A stretch of 64,000 nucleotides of DNA from NCBI GenBank assembly GCA_910574475.1, contig CAJTAT010000004.1:124001-188000 (forward strand), in the 5' to 3' direction. Numbering within the stretch: position 1 is the first letter of the stretch; each line of letters opens with the position of its first letter. The translations under genes were made by a program, and so were the position numbers. Under the pieces are notes generated by a model. The model had not been told where the DNA came from. It did not search any database and saw only the letters and a list, made by a program, of their open reading frames with translations. Below, piece after piece: positions 44,962 through 53,338 of the stretch. Origin of the DNA: Clostridia bacterium. Lineage in GTDB: Bacteria; Bacillota; Clostridia; Lachnospirales; Lachnospiraceae.

Positions 44962-46518
44962 ATGTCAGTATCAGTAAATCATGTTTCCGTTTCATTCCCG
45001 GGAGTAAAAGCTTTAAATGACGTCAGCTTACATTTTGAAGACGGACATATTCACGGAGTGTTAGGCGCCAATGGAAGTGGAAAGTCCACATTAGTAAAAG
45101 TGCTCACGGGCATTTATCACGCAGATAAAGACAGCGATGCCTCTATGGAGATTGCAGGACAGAAGGTGAAGGACATTTCTACACCCAATGAGGCCCACGA
45201 TCTGGGGATACGTGTAGTACATCAGGAAAGTCCTCTGATTTACTCCTTTTCTGTGGCAGAATGTATCGCTCTGTTTAAGGGTTATCCAGTTAACGGAATG
45301 AAAATCAACTGGAAGAAAGTATATAGTTATTGTCAAAATTTATTGGAGCTTTATCATATTAAAGTGGACCCGGATACTCTGACAGATGATTTGTCAGCTG
45401 CAGATCGCAATATGATTGCCATGGCTATGGCTATGGGAGATGAGACAGAGCGGGAGTCCACAAAGATGCTGATTCTGGACGAGGCCGATGCTTCTATCCC
45501 TGAGGCAGAGACAGATACATTCCTGGCCCATGTGCGTATGATTGCAGAAATGGGAATTCCTGTTTTGATGGTGACGCATCGCATGAAAGAGGTTATGTCT
45601 CACTGTGATGATATTTCGATTCTAAATGGAGGAGAGCTTGTTTATCACGGACAGAAATCAGAAGTAGATGAGACATTTATTGTATCTAAGATGATTCGGC
45701 AGCAGAACGACAATGTAGAAAAAGAGGGGGCGACTACCTCTCGTCATCATTTGACAGAGCTGTGGGAGCTTTTGGGAAGAAAGACCCATGAGAAGAATGG
45801 AAAGCCTGCGTTGGCTATGGAAGATCTGGTGGCGAAGAATCTAAATGGAATCAGTTTTTCTGTCCAGCCGGGGGAAATATTGGGGATAATTGGAAATCCA
45901 GACAGCGGCGTCCGGGAGTTACCTCAGATTCTGGGGGGAGATATGCAGATAGAATCAGGACGATTCTTGGTAGATGGTGAAGAGCTGACAGGGAAACTAA
46001 GCCCCAGGATCTGTTATAAAAAGGGTGTAAATGTCCTTCCCTGTGACCGCCCGGTCCGTGGCGGCATTATGAGCTGTACCTTGCGGGAAAATGTGTTTAT
46101 GCCGAATTTTATCCAGTTTTGGAACAAACCGAAGCTTTCCAGGAAGACAATGGATTTGTGCGTTGATATTTTTGATGTTCAGCCGCGAAATTCCAATGAA
46201 ACATTGTTTGGCAAATTTTCCGGGGGCAATCAGCAAAAGGCAATTATGGCAAAATGGTTGTCCACCTGTCCCAAAGTATTTGTCCTGGACGACCCGACTT
46301 ACGGTGTAGATCCGGCCTCACGTCTGCGCATCTTTGATGCCATGAGAGAGGCAGCCGAGCAGAATGTGGCTATGATTGTGTTCTCCACAGAGCCGGAACA
46401 GCTGGCAGGATTGTGTTCCCGGGTGATTGCTCTTCACGCAGGAAAAATTGTCAGTGAACTTCGGGAAGAGGATGGCATGCTGGATCGTACTTCAATTGCA
46501 AGGTGGTGCTATACATGA
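44962..46518 (+). CDS. Sugar ABC transporter ATP-binding protein, double-NBD (importer 2)
   Basis: 518 residues from the ATG after AAGGAGTGAGCGC; ten extra N-terminal codons are possible but lie inside the previous gene. NBD1 Walker A GANGSGKSTLVKVLTG, signature LSAADRNMIAM, Walker B LILDEADASI; NBD2 signature FSGGNQQKAIMAKWL and Walker B FVLDDPTYGVDPASR, with a degenerate P-loop (GNPDSGVRELPQILGG). Paralogue of the importer 1 ATPase. Stop overlaps the next start. Confidence 0.92.
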   Translation: MSVSVNHVSVSFPGVKALNDVSLHFEDGHIHGVLGANGSGKSTLVKVLTGIYHADKDSDASMEIAGQKVKDISTPNEAHDLGIRVVHQESPLIYSFSVAECIALFKGYPVNGMKINWKKVYSYCQNLLELYHIKVDPDTLTDDLSAADRNMIAMAMAMGDETERESTKMLILDEADASIPEAETDTFLAHVRMIAEMGIPVLMVTHRMKEVMSHCDDISILNGGELVYHGQKSEVDETFIVSKMIRQQNDNVEKEGATTSRHHLTELWELLGRKTHEKNGKPALAMEDLVAKNLNGISFSVQPGEILGIIGNPDSGVRELPQILGGDMQIESGRFLVDGEELTGKLSPRICYKKGVNVLPCDRPVRGGIMSCTLRENVFMPNFIQFWNKPKLSRKTMDLCVDIFDVQPRNSNETLFGKFSGGNQQKAIMAKWLSTCPKVFVLDDPTYGVDPASRLRIFDAMREAAEQNVAMIVFSTEPEQLAGLCSRVIALHAGKIVSELREEDGMLDRTSIARWCYT

Positions 46519-47468
46519 TGAAAAATTTAAAACAAAGCTGGCTGGCCAGGTACGGTCTTTTATGGCTGCTGATTCTTCTGGCCATTGTTGGAGCTGTCTG
46601 GAAGCCTGTGTTTTTGGCCCCGCAGAATTTGACTTCTATGATTGTTGGCCGGGTGACAGTTGGCTTTCTGGCCGTGGCCATGACCATATGTATGGCAGCC
46701 GGTGAGATGGATATTTCTCTTGGTTATATGCTGGGAACCTGCGTGATGCTTGGTGCATGGGTTGGATCTTTGGGAGCGTCTCCCGGGGTGATTCTGTTAG
46801 TGGCCCTTGTGGCAGGAATTGTGCTGGGAGCTATGAATGGCCTGCTGGTAGTGGTGGTGAAGATTCCATCTACCATTGTGACCCTGGGGTCTGGTATGAT
46901 CATGTACGCAATCAGCATGTGGACCAACAATTCAAAAAGTATCACAGGTATTTTGCCTGCAGAGGTGACAGCTCTGTTTAAAACGAAAATTCTGGGACTA
47001 CAGCCCTGTGTCTGGGGAATGTTCCTTTTGTTTCTGATTGCCTTTTGGATGATGGAGACTACACCTCTGGGAGATCAGATTTATGCTGTAGGATTTTCTC
47101 CCCGGGTGGCGCATTTGGCAGGAATCTCATCTGACATGATTAAAATGTTGTCATTTGTCATGTGCGGCGGGATTGTGGGTATAGCCGCTCTATTCAATCT
47201 GGGACAGTCCGGCAATGCATACGTGAACACAGGTCCAAGCTATCTGATGCCTTGTCTGGCCGTTGCCTTTTTGTCTATCACCACACACAAGGTTGGACGC
47301 TATAATGTGGTGGGAAGCCTGATTGCCCTGATTACCCTTGGAGTCGTGTACAATTTGGCTGGCTTGCAGGGAGTTCCCTTCTGGTTTGAGAATGTGGCAA
47401 ATGGCGTTGTACTTTTAGGAGTTGTACTGTTTAACGGTGCAGAGTCACGTTCGGCTCATACAGGATGA
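46518..47468 (+). CDS. ABC transporter permease, RbsC-like (importer 2, second permease)
   Basis: 316 residues from the ATG in the TGATG overlap with the ATPase gene (a Met one codon earlier is possible). AGEMDISLGYMLGTCVML and LAGISSDMIKMLSFVMCGGI are family signatures; TGPSYLMPCLAVAFLSITTH matches the second permease of importer 1. Completes importer 2. A GCTGCC/GGCAGC hairpin (47483-47498) separates it from the VOC gene. Confidence 0.9.
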   Translation: MKNLKQSWLARYGLLWLLILLAIVGAVWKPVFLAPQNLTSMIVGRVTVGFLAVAMTICMAAGEMDISLGYMLGTCVMLGAWVGSLGASPGVILLVALVAGIVLGAMNGLLVVVVKIPSTIVTLGSGMIMYAISMWTNNSKSITGILPAEVTALFKTKILGLQPCVWGMFLLFLIAFWMMETTPLGDQIYAVGFSPRVAHLAGISSDMIKMLSFVMCGGIVGIAALFNLGQSGNAYVNTGPSYLMPCLAVAFLSITTHKVGRYNVVGSLIALITLGVVYNLAGLQGVPFWFENVANGVVLLGVVLFNGAESRSAHTG

Positions 47469-47514
47469 GAGATGTTGCTTAAGCTGCCTTTCGGCAGCGG
47501 AATGGAGTTTTATC

Positions 47515-48558
47515 ATGGAAAAAATGGATTTAGACCTGATTTTTCAGGTAAGCGTCTGTGTGGATGATATGGATGCAACTTTACATAACTGGCGGAAGTA
47601 TTTTAATCTTAATGAGGACAGTATCATTCGCAAAAGTACAAAAGAAATATATGATCGCGGGGAATATCACTGCGGCAACTACATGGGAAAGCCCTGTGAA
47701 TACTTCCACAAATATTACCGTTTTGATTTGGGAGGACTGGATTTTGAGATGATCGAGCCTATTACAAGGGCGCCAGGAAATCCCTATACGGACTTTCTGG
47801 AAAAAGGCGGAAACGGTATCCACCATTTAGCTGTAAAGCTCCGGGATCGAGATAAGCTGGTAAAGAATATGGAAGAGCTTAAGATTCCGGTTATGACTTA
47901 TGCTTACCAGGGGCCAAAGACAGAGGACATGAGCGCTCGCTCTGACTGCTATTTTTACGATTTAAGAGACATGCTTGGGGTGGTGTTTGAGGCGGGCGGC
48001 GCCGTAGTAGGCCCTCTAGCCACCGATCCCCGTGCCGGCGATCAGGCGGCATTGGCAAGGCTGAACTCTTATGCAGCCCGGCCGGAGCTTCCCAAGGTGG
48101 AACTGGATGACAGGGTTGAGAAAATGGATCTGGATCTGATATATCAGGTGAGCGTTTGTGTAAGCAATATGGATGCTGTCCTTCATAACTGGAAGAAGTA
48201 TTTCAATATTGATGAGAGAACCATTACTTGTGGAAATTCAAAGGAATACGGATGGGATCAGAAGTATTGCCGTTTTGACTTGGGCGGTATTGATTTTGAA
48301 ATCATTGAGCCGTTGGATAAAGGGCCTGGCAATCCTTATTCTGATTTCCTGATTGAAAATGGGGGAAATGGCGTTCATCACATTGGCGTTAAATTTCGGG
48401 ACAGAGAAAAATTTGTCCAAAATATGGAGAAGCTTGAAATCCTGCCCTTGCCCCGTACTTACCAGGGAGCGGCTCTGCCAGACAGCGTCCCCCAAGACAG
48501 CTACTTCTATGATTTACGGGATATGCTTGGAGTCATTTTAAAAGCAGAAAAGATGTAA
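47515..48558 (+). CDS. Tandem VOC (glyoxalase-fold) protein, two fused domains
   Basis: 347 residues made of two homologous halves, each a VOC unit: residues 1-about 165 and about 201-347. Both start with MDLDLI(F/Y)QVSVCV. Half 1 has candidate metal ligands Gln (IFQVSV), Glu (LDFEMIEP), His (GIHHLAVK) and Glu (GVVFEAG), the set found in human glyoxalase I. In half 2 the last Glu is replaced by Lys (GVILKAE), so only one half is likely to hold metal fully. VOC enzymes do isomerisations, epimerisations and ring cleavages. Start chosen after GGAGTTTT. It follows importer 2 and precedes the lactonase. Confidence 0.85.
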   Translation: MEKMDLDLIFQVSVCVDDMDATLHNWRKYFNLNEDSIIRKSTKEIYDRGEYHCGNYMGKPCEYFHKYYRFDLGGLDFEMIEPITRAPGNPYTDFLEKGGNGIHHLAVKLRDRDKLVKNMEELKIPVMTYAYQGPKTEDMSARSDCYFYDLRDMLGVVFEAGGAVVGPLATDPRAGDQAALARLNSYAARPELPKVELDDRVEKMDLDLIYQVSVCVSNMDAVLHNWKKYFNIDERTITCGNSKEYGWDQKYCRFDLGGIDFEIIEPLDKGPGNPYSDFLIENGGNGVHHIGVKFRDREKFVQNMEKLEILPLPRTYQGAALPDSVPQDSYFYDLRDMLGVILKAEKM

Positions 48559-48601
48559 AACAGCGAAGGCCCGTGTACTGGAGGGGCCGAAGCGGAACTT
48601 A
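48557..48601 (+). repeat. Short version of the 108-base hairpin element
   Basis: Begins with the same AAAACAGCGAAG and ends with the same GAAGCGGAACTTA as the full element, but the arms and loop are missing; only GGCCC/GGGCC around GTGTACTGGA remain. It looks like an internal-deletion derivative. Confidence 0.8.
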
Positions 48602-48604
48602 TCT

Positions 48605-48712
48605 AAAACAGCGAAGGCCCAGACAGTGCACAGAACAATTTACGGGCACAAGCCATTGTGGCCGGAAATTCGTTCTAGATCCCCGTGTACTGGAGGGCCG
48701 AAGCGGAACTTA
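48605..48712 (+). repeat. 108-base hairpin element, copy A
   Basis: Full-length copy of a long imperfect palindrome. From outside in: GGCCC/GGGCC, CAGTGCAC/GTGTACTG, AGAACAATTT/AAATTCGTTCT, CGG/CCG, CACAA/TTGTG with a four-base loop. It ends just before the ribosome binding site of the lactonase gene. Copies B and C are at 63066-63281 with compensatory differences. Confidence 0.85.
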
Positions 48713-48727
48713 TAATGGAGGATAGAG

Positions 48728-49690
48728 ATGAAGACAATTCAGACAGTGACTGGAACGATTACTACAGAAGAATTAGGTTCAACCTTAATGCATGAGCACC
48801 TTGTGTGCTCCAGTATGGGAATTGCCACCCATTACCCTCAGATGTACCGGTCGAACTATAAGGAGGTTATTGTAGGGGATTTGACAGCTATGAAAGAAAA
48901 TGGCTTTAGCAGTTTAGTAGAGGCAACTCCCGTGTGCCTGGGCCGGGATGTGAAAACATTAAAAGAGGTCAGTGAAGAGACAGGCATGAATATCATTGCC
49001 ACGACAGGATGGTGGGGCTGTGAGCCGCCTTATCTGGGACCTAGCTCAGAGGAACAATGGGCTCGCTGCTTTATTGACGACCTGACGGTAGGATGCGACG
49101 GCACAGATATCAAAGCTGGTATTTTGAAGGCAGCCATGGACAAGGACGGCCCTACCGAGTGGAAAAAGAAGATTCACCGTGCAGTGGGTATGGCTGCTGT
49201 AGAGACGGGAAAAAATATCTTCCTGCATACTTATTGCCCTACAGAGACGCCTCGCCATCAGTTGCAGCTCTTAAAAGAAGTGGGCGTGGATATGAACAAG
49301 GTTGCAGTGGATCACATCCCAGAGACTACAGACCTGGATTTTGTAAAGTGGATTTATGACCAGGGTGCTTGGCTGGGGCTTGATCGCCTGCCATGCATTT
49401 CATTCCCGGGAGAGTACTCTGTAGGCATCCAAACACGTATAAAGTTTATCAAACAAATGCTGGATGCAGACATGGGAGACCGGATACTGTTCTCTCATGA
49501 TTATACCTCTGCCACAACACTCTTTGACAACCAACCAGAGGAGATGCGGGAATATGTAGCGGCTCAGATACCAGATCGCTTCCTGTTTCTTAAAAAGCAT
49601 GTATTCCCAGCTTTGGCTGACATGGGTGTAGACCCAGATTACCTGTGGAATTTGACAATTGAGAATCCAAAGAAATTTTTTGAGGGATAA
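48728..49690 (+). CDS. Phosphotriesterase-family metal hydrolase (probable lactonase)
   Basis: 320 residues, one TIM barrel. All binuclear metal ligands of the family can be placed: H22 and H24 (TLMHEHL), the bridging lysine K134 (AGILKAA), H167 (FLHTYC), H196 (VDHIPE) and D258 (FSHDYT). Bacterial members of this clade mostly hydrolyse lactones rather than phosphotriesters, and the neighbouring sugar importers, dehydrogenases and isomerases favour a sugar lactone. RBS GGAGG. It is preceded by two hairpin elements and followed after 7 bases by the isomerase gene. Confidence 0.88.
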   Translation: MKTIQTVTGTITTEELGSTLMHEHLVCSSMGIATHYPQMYRSNYKEVIVGDLTAMKENGFSSLVEATPVCLGRDVKTLKEVSEETGMNIIATTGWWGCEPPYLGPSSEEQWARCFIDDLTVGCDGTDIKAGILKAAMDKDGPTEWKKKIHRAVGMAAVETGKNIFLHTYCPTETPRHQLQLLKEVGVDMNKVAVDHIPETTDLDFVKWIYDQGAWLGLDRLPCISFPGEYSVGIQTRIKFIKQMLDADMGDRILFSHDYTSATTLFDNQPEEMREYVAAQIPDRFLFLKKHVFPALADMGVDPDYLWNLTIENPKKFFEG

Positions 49691-49697
49691 ATAGAGT

Positions 49698-50531
49698 ATG
49701 AGTTCAGTAAAAATAGGAGTATGTGAGTTCTGTATGCCCTGTGAGGGAACCCTGGCTATCCGCATGGCCCATGAGGCGGGTTTTGAAGGCATGCAGCTTG
49801 GAGACCTGGGAGGGGCGGCAAAGCGCTTTCCCTTCTCAGATCCTTTTATCCAGGAGCAATATTTAAAGGAAGCAGAGGAGAACCAGATAGAGCTTCAGGC
49901 TATGCATCTGCAAGCTTTGTTTAACAGCCGTTTTATGCTGGAGACACCGGGATCAGAAAAGGCGAAGATTGCCAGAGAATCCCTAAAAACTGCGGCTATG
50001 GCCTGCCGTCAGATGAAAATTCCAGTAATTATGGTGACGGGCACAATGATTAGCAGCCAGGAACAGTTTGACAATCTGGTTGCTTCCCTGAAATACGGCC
50101 TTAATGTCAGCCAGGAGAATGGAATTCAACTAGTCATGGAAACTGATTTGAATCCAGAACAATTCCATCGCCTGCGAGAACAGGTAGGCGATGGTCTGAA
50201 GCTTTGCTTTGATATGATGAACCCGAAGGTGTATGGCATGGGTGAACCCAGTGAATTGATCGAGAAATATGGATTTGACCTGATTGATCATTTCCACTCG
50301 AAAGACTGTGTAGCGAATGAAAATGGGTATTTTACCCGGTATACGACGCCATTTCGTCTGATTGGCCATGGCAAGAGCGGCTTTTGGGACTGCGCAGATG
50401 TATTAAAGCGGCTGGATTATAAGGGATGGGTGATTTCAGAGAGTTTTTATTTTAGCACAGATTTTGGAGGACGTGATTATATATCACTGGCGAAGGAAGA
50501 TGTAGAGACGCTCAGGAAGGCGTTTTCCTGA
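49698..50531 (+). CDS. TIM-barrel sugar-phosphate isomerase/epimerase (xylose isomerase-like)
   Basis: 277 residues, AP endonuclease 2-like TIM barrel. Likely metal residues: Glu in LVMETDLNP, Asp in LCFDMMNP, His in DHFHSKDC and Glu in WVISESFYF. Such proteins isomerise or epimerise ketoses, or dehydrate keto sugars. It ends the long rightward operon and a terminator follows. A second, diverged member lies in the leftward operon. Substrate unknown. Confidence 0.85.
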   Translation: MSSVKIGVCEFCMPCEGTLAIRMAHEAGFEGMQLGDLGGAAKRFPFSDPFIQEQYLKEAEENQIELQAMHLQALFNSRFMLETPGSEKAKIARESLKTAAMACRQMKIPVIMVTGTMISSQEQFDNLVASLKYGLNVSQENGIQLVMETDLNPEQFHRLREQVGDGLKLCFDMMNPKVYGMGEPSELIEKYGFDLIDHFHSKDCVANENGYFTRYTTPFRLIGHGKSGFWDCADVLKRLDYKGWVISESFYFSTDFGGRDYISLAKEDVETLRKAFS

Positions 50532-50556
50532 TTCCAGCGAGGTTTTTGACTGAGAC

Positions 50557-50597
50557 ATGGCTGTATTGTGCCTGATTGGGTACGATACAGCCATTTT
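50557..50597 (+). terminator. Intrinsic terminator of the rightward operon
   Basis: ATGGCTGTAT/ATACAGCCAT hairpin followed by TTTT. Confidence 0.8.
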
Positions 50598-50599
50598 GA

Positions 50600-50629
50600 T
50601 TGACGCGCTAATGGAAAATATTGTATACT
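50600..50629 (+). promoter_or_regulatory. Promoter of the SIR2-TPR gene
   Basis: TTGACG and extended TGTATACT with an 18-base spacer, 44 bases before the start codon. No TGATTATAA site is near, so this gene appears independent of the island regulon. Confidence 0.7.
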
Positions 50630-50672
50630 ATACTTATCTGTTTTAGAAGGTACTAGAAAGAGAAGATAAGAG

Positions 50673-52118
50673 ATGGATACGAAAGTTAAAAAGATTTCTC
50701 CAAAAGCCTTTACCCATGTATTCGGAGAAGCGGATAAATGTAATCGCAGATTTTGTTTTATTCTGGGCTCAGGGGCGTCTCGCCAGGCGGGAATTTCAAC
50801 AGGCATTGAGATGGCTGAAATATGGGCCCGACAGTTAAAGGAAAAGTATGAAGAAAAAGAGCTGGAAGCTCTTATGAAGGAGCATGGAATTGATAGTATT
50901 GAGGTGAACAGCAAAAATTATTTTGGCATTTACGATTTGCGCTTTTATCCTGACTATCAGGAGGGGTATGCTTATTTTGAGCGGGAACTGGAAAAGGGAA
51001 CGCCAAGCCTGGGGCATCATGTGCTGGCTAAGATCTTAGCGGGAAAAGTTCACAACCTGGTCATTACTACGAATTTTGACAGTTTGATTGAGGATGCCCT
51101 TTTTATTTATACGAATAAACACCCTTTAATTGTGGGGCATGAATCTCTGGCGCAGTTTATCAATTTGAATATTGACAGGCCGATTGTTGCGAAAATTCAC
51201 AGAAGCCTGTATTACCATCCTTTTAACCGGCAGAAGGAGATTCATGATTTGGCTAAAGAGTGGCAGAATACATTGAAAGAAGTATTTATGGTCTATACCC
51301 CGGTGGTAATCGGATATGCAGGCGGCGACCAGAGCCTTATGAAATTTTTGTGTGATAAAGATGTAAAAATGAATGGGCTGTACTGGTGCTATTGGAATAA
51401 GGAAGAGCCTTCGAAAGAGATTGTAGATCTGGTTCAGAGTAAAGACGGCTGCCTGGTGCCAATTGAGAGTTTTGACCAGATTATGTTTATGATCTCCAGA
51501 AAATTAGAGATTGAGAACCCTGAAAAAGAAATGAGAGCCGTCACAGAGAAAAGGATTGAAGCATACAACTTGCAGTATGATGAATTTGAGGCGAGTATGC
51601 GTGAAAAGTCTCAGGAGAGTGATTCGACCGACAATATCATTAAAGAGACGGTCAGTCAAATGGATTCTCTGAATCAGGAGCTTTTAAAGGAAGCGGAGAA
51701 AGAGGAGACAGCGGAGGCCTATTTCCAAAAAGGGCGTATTTATTATCGTACAAAAAATTATGAGGATGGAATAACAGCGTATACAAAAACAATAGAATTG
51801 AATTCAGAATATGTTGCGGCTTATAACAATCGGGGGCTTATCTATTATGATTTGGGGGACTATGAGAAAGCATTAAAGGATTATAAAAAAGCCTTGGAAC
51901 TGAAGCCTGATTATGCAATTGCATATTTTAACCGGGGGCTTGTTTACAGCGTTAGTGAAGAAAATGAAAAAGCCTTGCAGGATTTTACAGAAGCCATAAG
52001 GCTGGATTCTGCTTATGTAAAGGCGTATAGATTGAGAGCGAAGACATATCGCAAATTGAATCGAATAGAAGAAGCGGAGGAAGATGAGAGGAAATTGAAA
52101 GAATTAAATGAGAAATAG
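50673..52118 (+). CDS. SIR2-like domain protein with C-terminal TPR repeats
   Basis: 481 residues. N-terminal SIR2-like domain: NAD-binding GSGASRQAG (about 32-40), TTNFDSLIE (132-140), the catalytic-histidine region AKIHRSLYY (H176; the usual Gly after His is Arg) and VVIGYAGGDQSL (212-222). A charged linker (about 285-340) leads to four TPR units (about 345-478, for example AYNNRGLIYYDLGDYEKALK). SIR2-like domains fused to sensor repeats are often NAD-consuming anti-phage effectors, but function here is not shown. It has its own promoter and terminator and interrupts the catabolic genes. RBS AGAGAAGATAAG is weak. Confidence 0.8.
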   Translation: MDTKVKKISPKAFTHVFGEADKCNRRFCFILGSGASRQAGISTGIEMAEIWARQLKEKYEEKELEALMKEHGIDSIEVNSKNYFGIYDLRFYPDYQEGYAYFERELEKGTPSLGHHVLAKILAGKVHNLVITTNFDSLIEDALFIYTNKHPLIVGHESLAQFINLNIDRPIVAKIHRSLYYHPFNRQKEIHDLAKEWQNTLKEVFMVYTPVVIGYAGGDQSLMKFLCDKDVKMNGLYWCYWNKEEPSKEIVDLVQSKDGCLVPIESFDQIMFMISRKLEIENPEKEMRAVTEKRIEAYNLQYDEFEASMREKSQESDSTDNIIKETVSQMDSLNQELLKEAEKEETAEAYFQKGRIYYRTKNYEDGITAYTKTIELNSEYVAAYNNRGLIYYDLGDYEKALKDYKKALELKPDYAIAYFNRGLVYSVSEENEKALQDFTEAIRLDSAYVKAYRLRAKTYRKLNRIEEAEEDERKLKELNEK

Positions 52119-52145
52119 ATAAGATGTCCATGTTGACGAAAGAAT

Positions 52146-52183
52146 GAATCCCCCAACCGTGCGGTATCACAGTTGAGGGATTC
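52146..52183. terminator. Terminator between convergent genes
   Basis: GAATCCC...GGGATTC hairpin with inner CAAC/GTTG pairing, T-rich on the plus strand, between the SIR2-TPR gene and the leftward VOC operon. Confidence 0.7.
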
Positions 52184-52228
52184 TTCGTTTTCTTTTATAG
52201 TGGCAAAGCTGCATAATTCTACATTTTC

Positions 52229-52762
52229 CTACCGACACAAGGCCTCTATCTCCTCGGCCGACATCTTGGCCCGCGGTCCCACGACCCGGGAGCCAATCTC
52301 GAATACGATTCCAAGCTGCTCGCGCATATCAAAGTAGGCGCAGTGACGGCCGAAGCTCCAACATTCCATCAGAGGCACAATGCCCAGATCCTGCTGCAGG
52401 AAATCAATACCCTCCTGGCGGTTAGCAAGGCGGATATTTAAGTGATGGATTCCCGGGCCGTGCTCGTTGAGGAAATCTACCATAGGATTTCCTGGCTTGT
52501 CATCAATGGGAGCAAACATTTCGATATCCATTCCACCAAAGAAAAAATTTACCTGCTGATATCCGTATTTCTCTTCTACTCCCTTGTAGATCTGAGGGGA
52601 CAGGGAGCCGTCTTCAATGGCAGGAAGAGAATCGTGGCGTGAGATGGAATCATCTTCAATGTCCACAAGCTTGCGGAAATTGGCAAGAGATGCATCCAGA
52701 TCGCGTACGACGACGGCTACCTGGCAAACGAGATCCAGTTTTAATTTTACATTTGACATCAT
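52229..52762 (-). CDS. VOC-family (glyoxalase-fold) protein
   Basis: 177 residues from the ATG preceded by AAGGAGAAGAG; an upstream reading adds 15 residues overlapping the previous gene. One VOC unit with candidate ligands Gln (LVCQVAVVV), Glu (MDIEMFAP), His (GIHHLNIR) and Glu (GIVFEIG), a complete Q-E-H-E set. Related to the tandem VOC protein and the next gene. Last gene of the leftward operon. Reaction unknown; isomerase/epimerase or lyase are the usual options. Confidence 0.82.
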   Translation of the reverse strand: MMSNVKLKLDLVCQVAVVVRDLDASLANFRKLVDIEDDSISRHDSLPAIEDGSLSPQIYKGVEEKYGYQQVNFFFGGMDIEMFAPIDDKPGNPMVDFLNEHGPGIHHLNIRLANRQEGIDFLQQDLGIVPLMECWSFGRHCAYFDMREQLGIVFEIGSRVVGPRAKMSAEEIEALCR

Positions 52763-52781
52763 ATATTCTCTTCTCCTTTCA

Positions 52782-53279
52782 TTAAAACGTCCTGCCCTCC
52801 GAATCACGGGGGCCCAGGGGACCTACTACCTGATTGGAAAACTCCAGCAGTAACCCCATCTCATTTTCGAAATTATATAGCGTGCGTTCTGTATCTCCAC
52901 AGATTTCTACGGCAGCAGGCTCATAGCCAAGCGCCTGGTATTTTTCCATTGCCTCCTCCCGATTGTGGAGACTGACACTGATGTGGTGATAGCCAGGACC
53001 GTGGGATTTTAGATAGTCAGAATAGGGATCTCCGCCTTCTTTGCTTTCTGGTTCCACCAGCATGAGATCCACACCTCCCAGATCAAAACGGACAGAACGC
53101 GCCCGATATGCAATCTCTTTTCCATGGTAGATACATTTCAAATCTTTCCAGGAGGAAAATTTCATAGAATCCTGATTAAAATCTACGTACTTTATCCAGT
53201 TTTTAACTGTCTCATCCAAGTTGTTCACAACACATACTACTTGAAAGATTTGTTTGGTTTTTGCAATTTTTTCTTCCAT
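52782..53279 (-). CDS. VOC-family (glyoxalase-fold) protein
   Basis: 165 residues. Candidate ligands Gln (IFQVVCVV), His (GYHHISVS) and Glu (GLLLEFS) are present, but the second acidic ligand seen in the relatives is replaced (VDLMLVEP instead of DFEMIEP). It may therefore bind metal differently or act as a partner subunit. Ends with GPLGPRDSEGRTF. It lies 19 bases upstream of the other VOC gene in the same direction. Confidence 0.82.
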   Translation of the reverse strand: MEEKIAKTKQIFQVVCVVNNLDETVKNWIKYVDFNQDSMKFSSWKDLKCIYHGKEIAYRARSVRFDLGGVDLMLVEPESKEGGDPYSDYLKSHGPGYHHISVSLHNREEAMEKYQALGYEPAAVEICGDTERTLYNFENEMGLLLEFSNQVVGPLGPRDSEGRTF

Positions 53280-53338
53280 AAATAAATCTCCTTAATGTGT
53301 GGTTGTGCACCGCTGTGCATATATAGGTTTAGGGAGCG

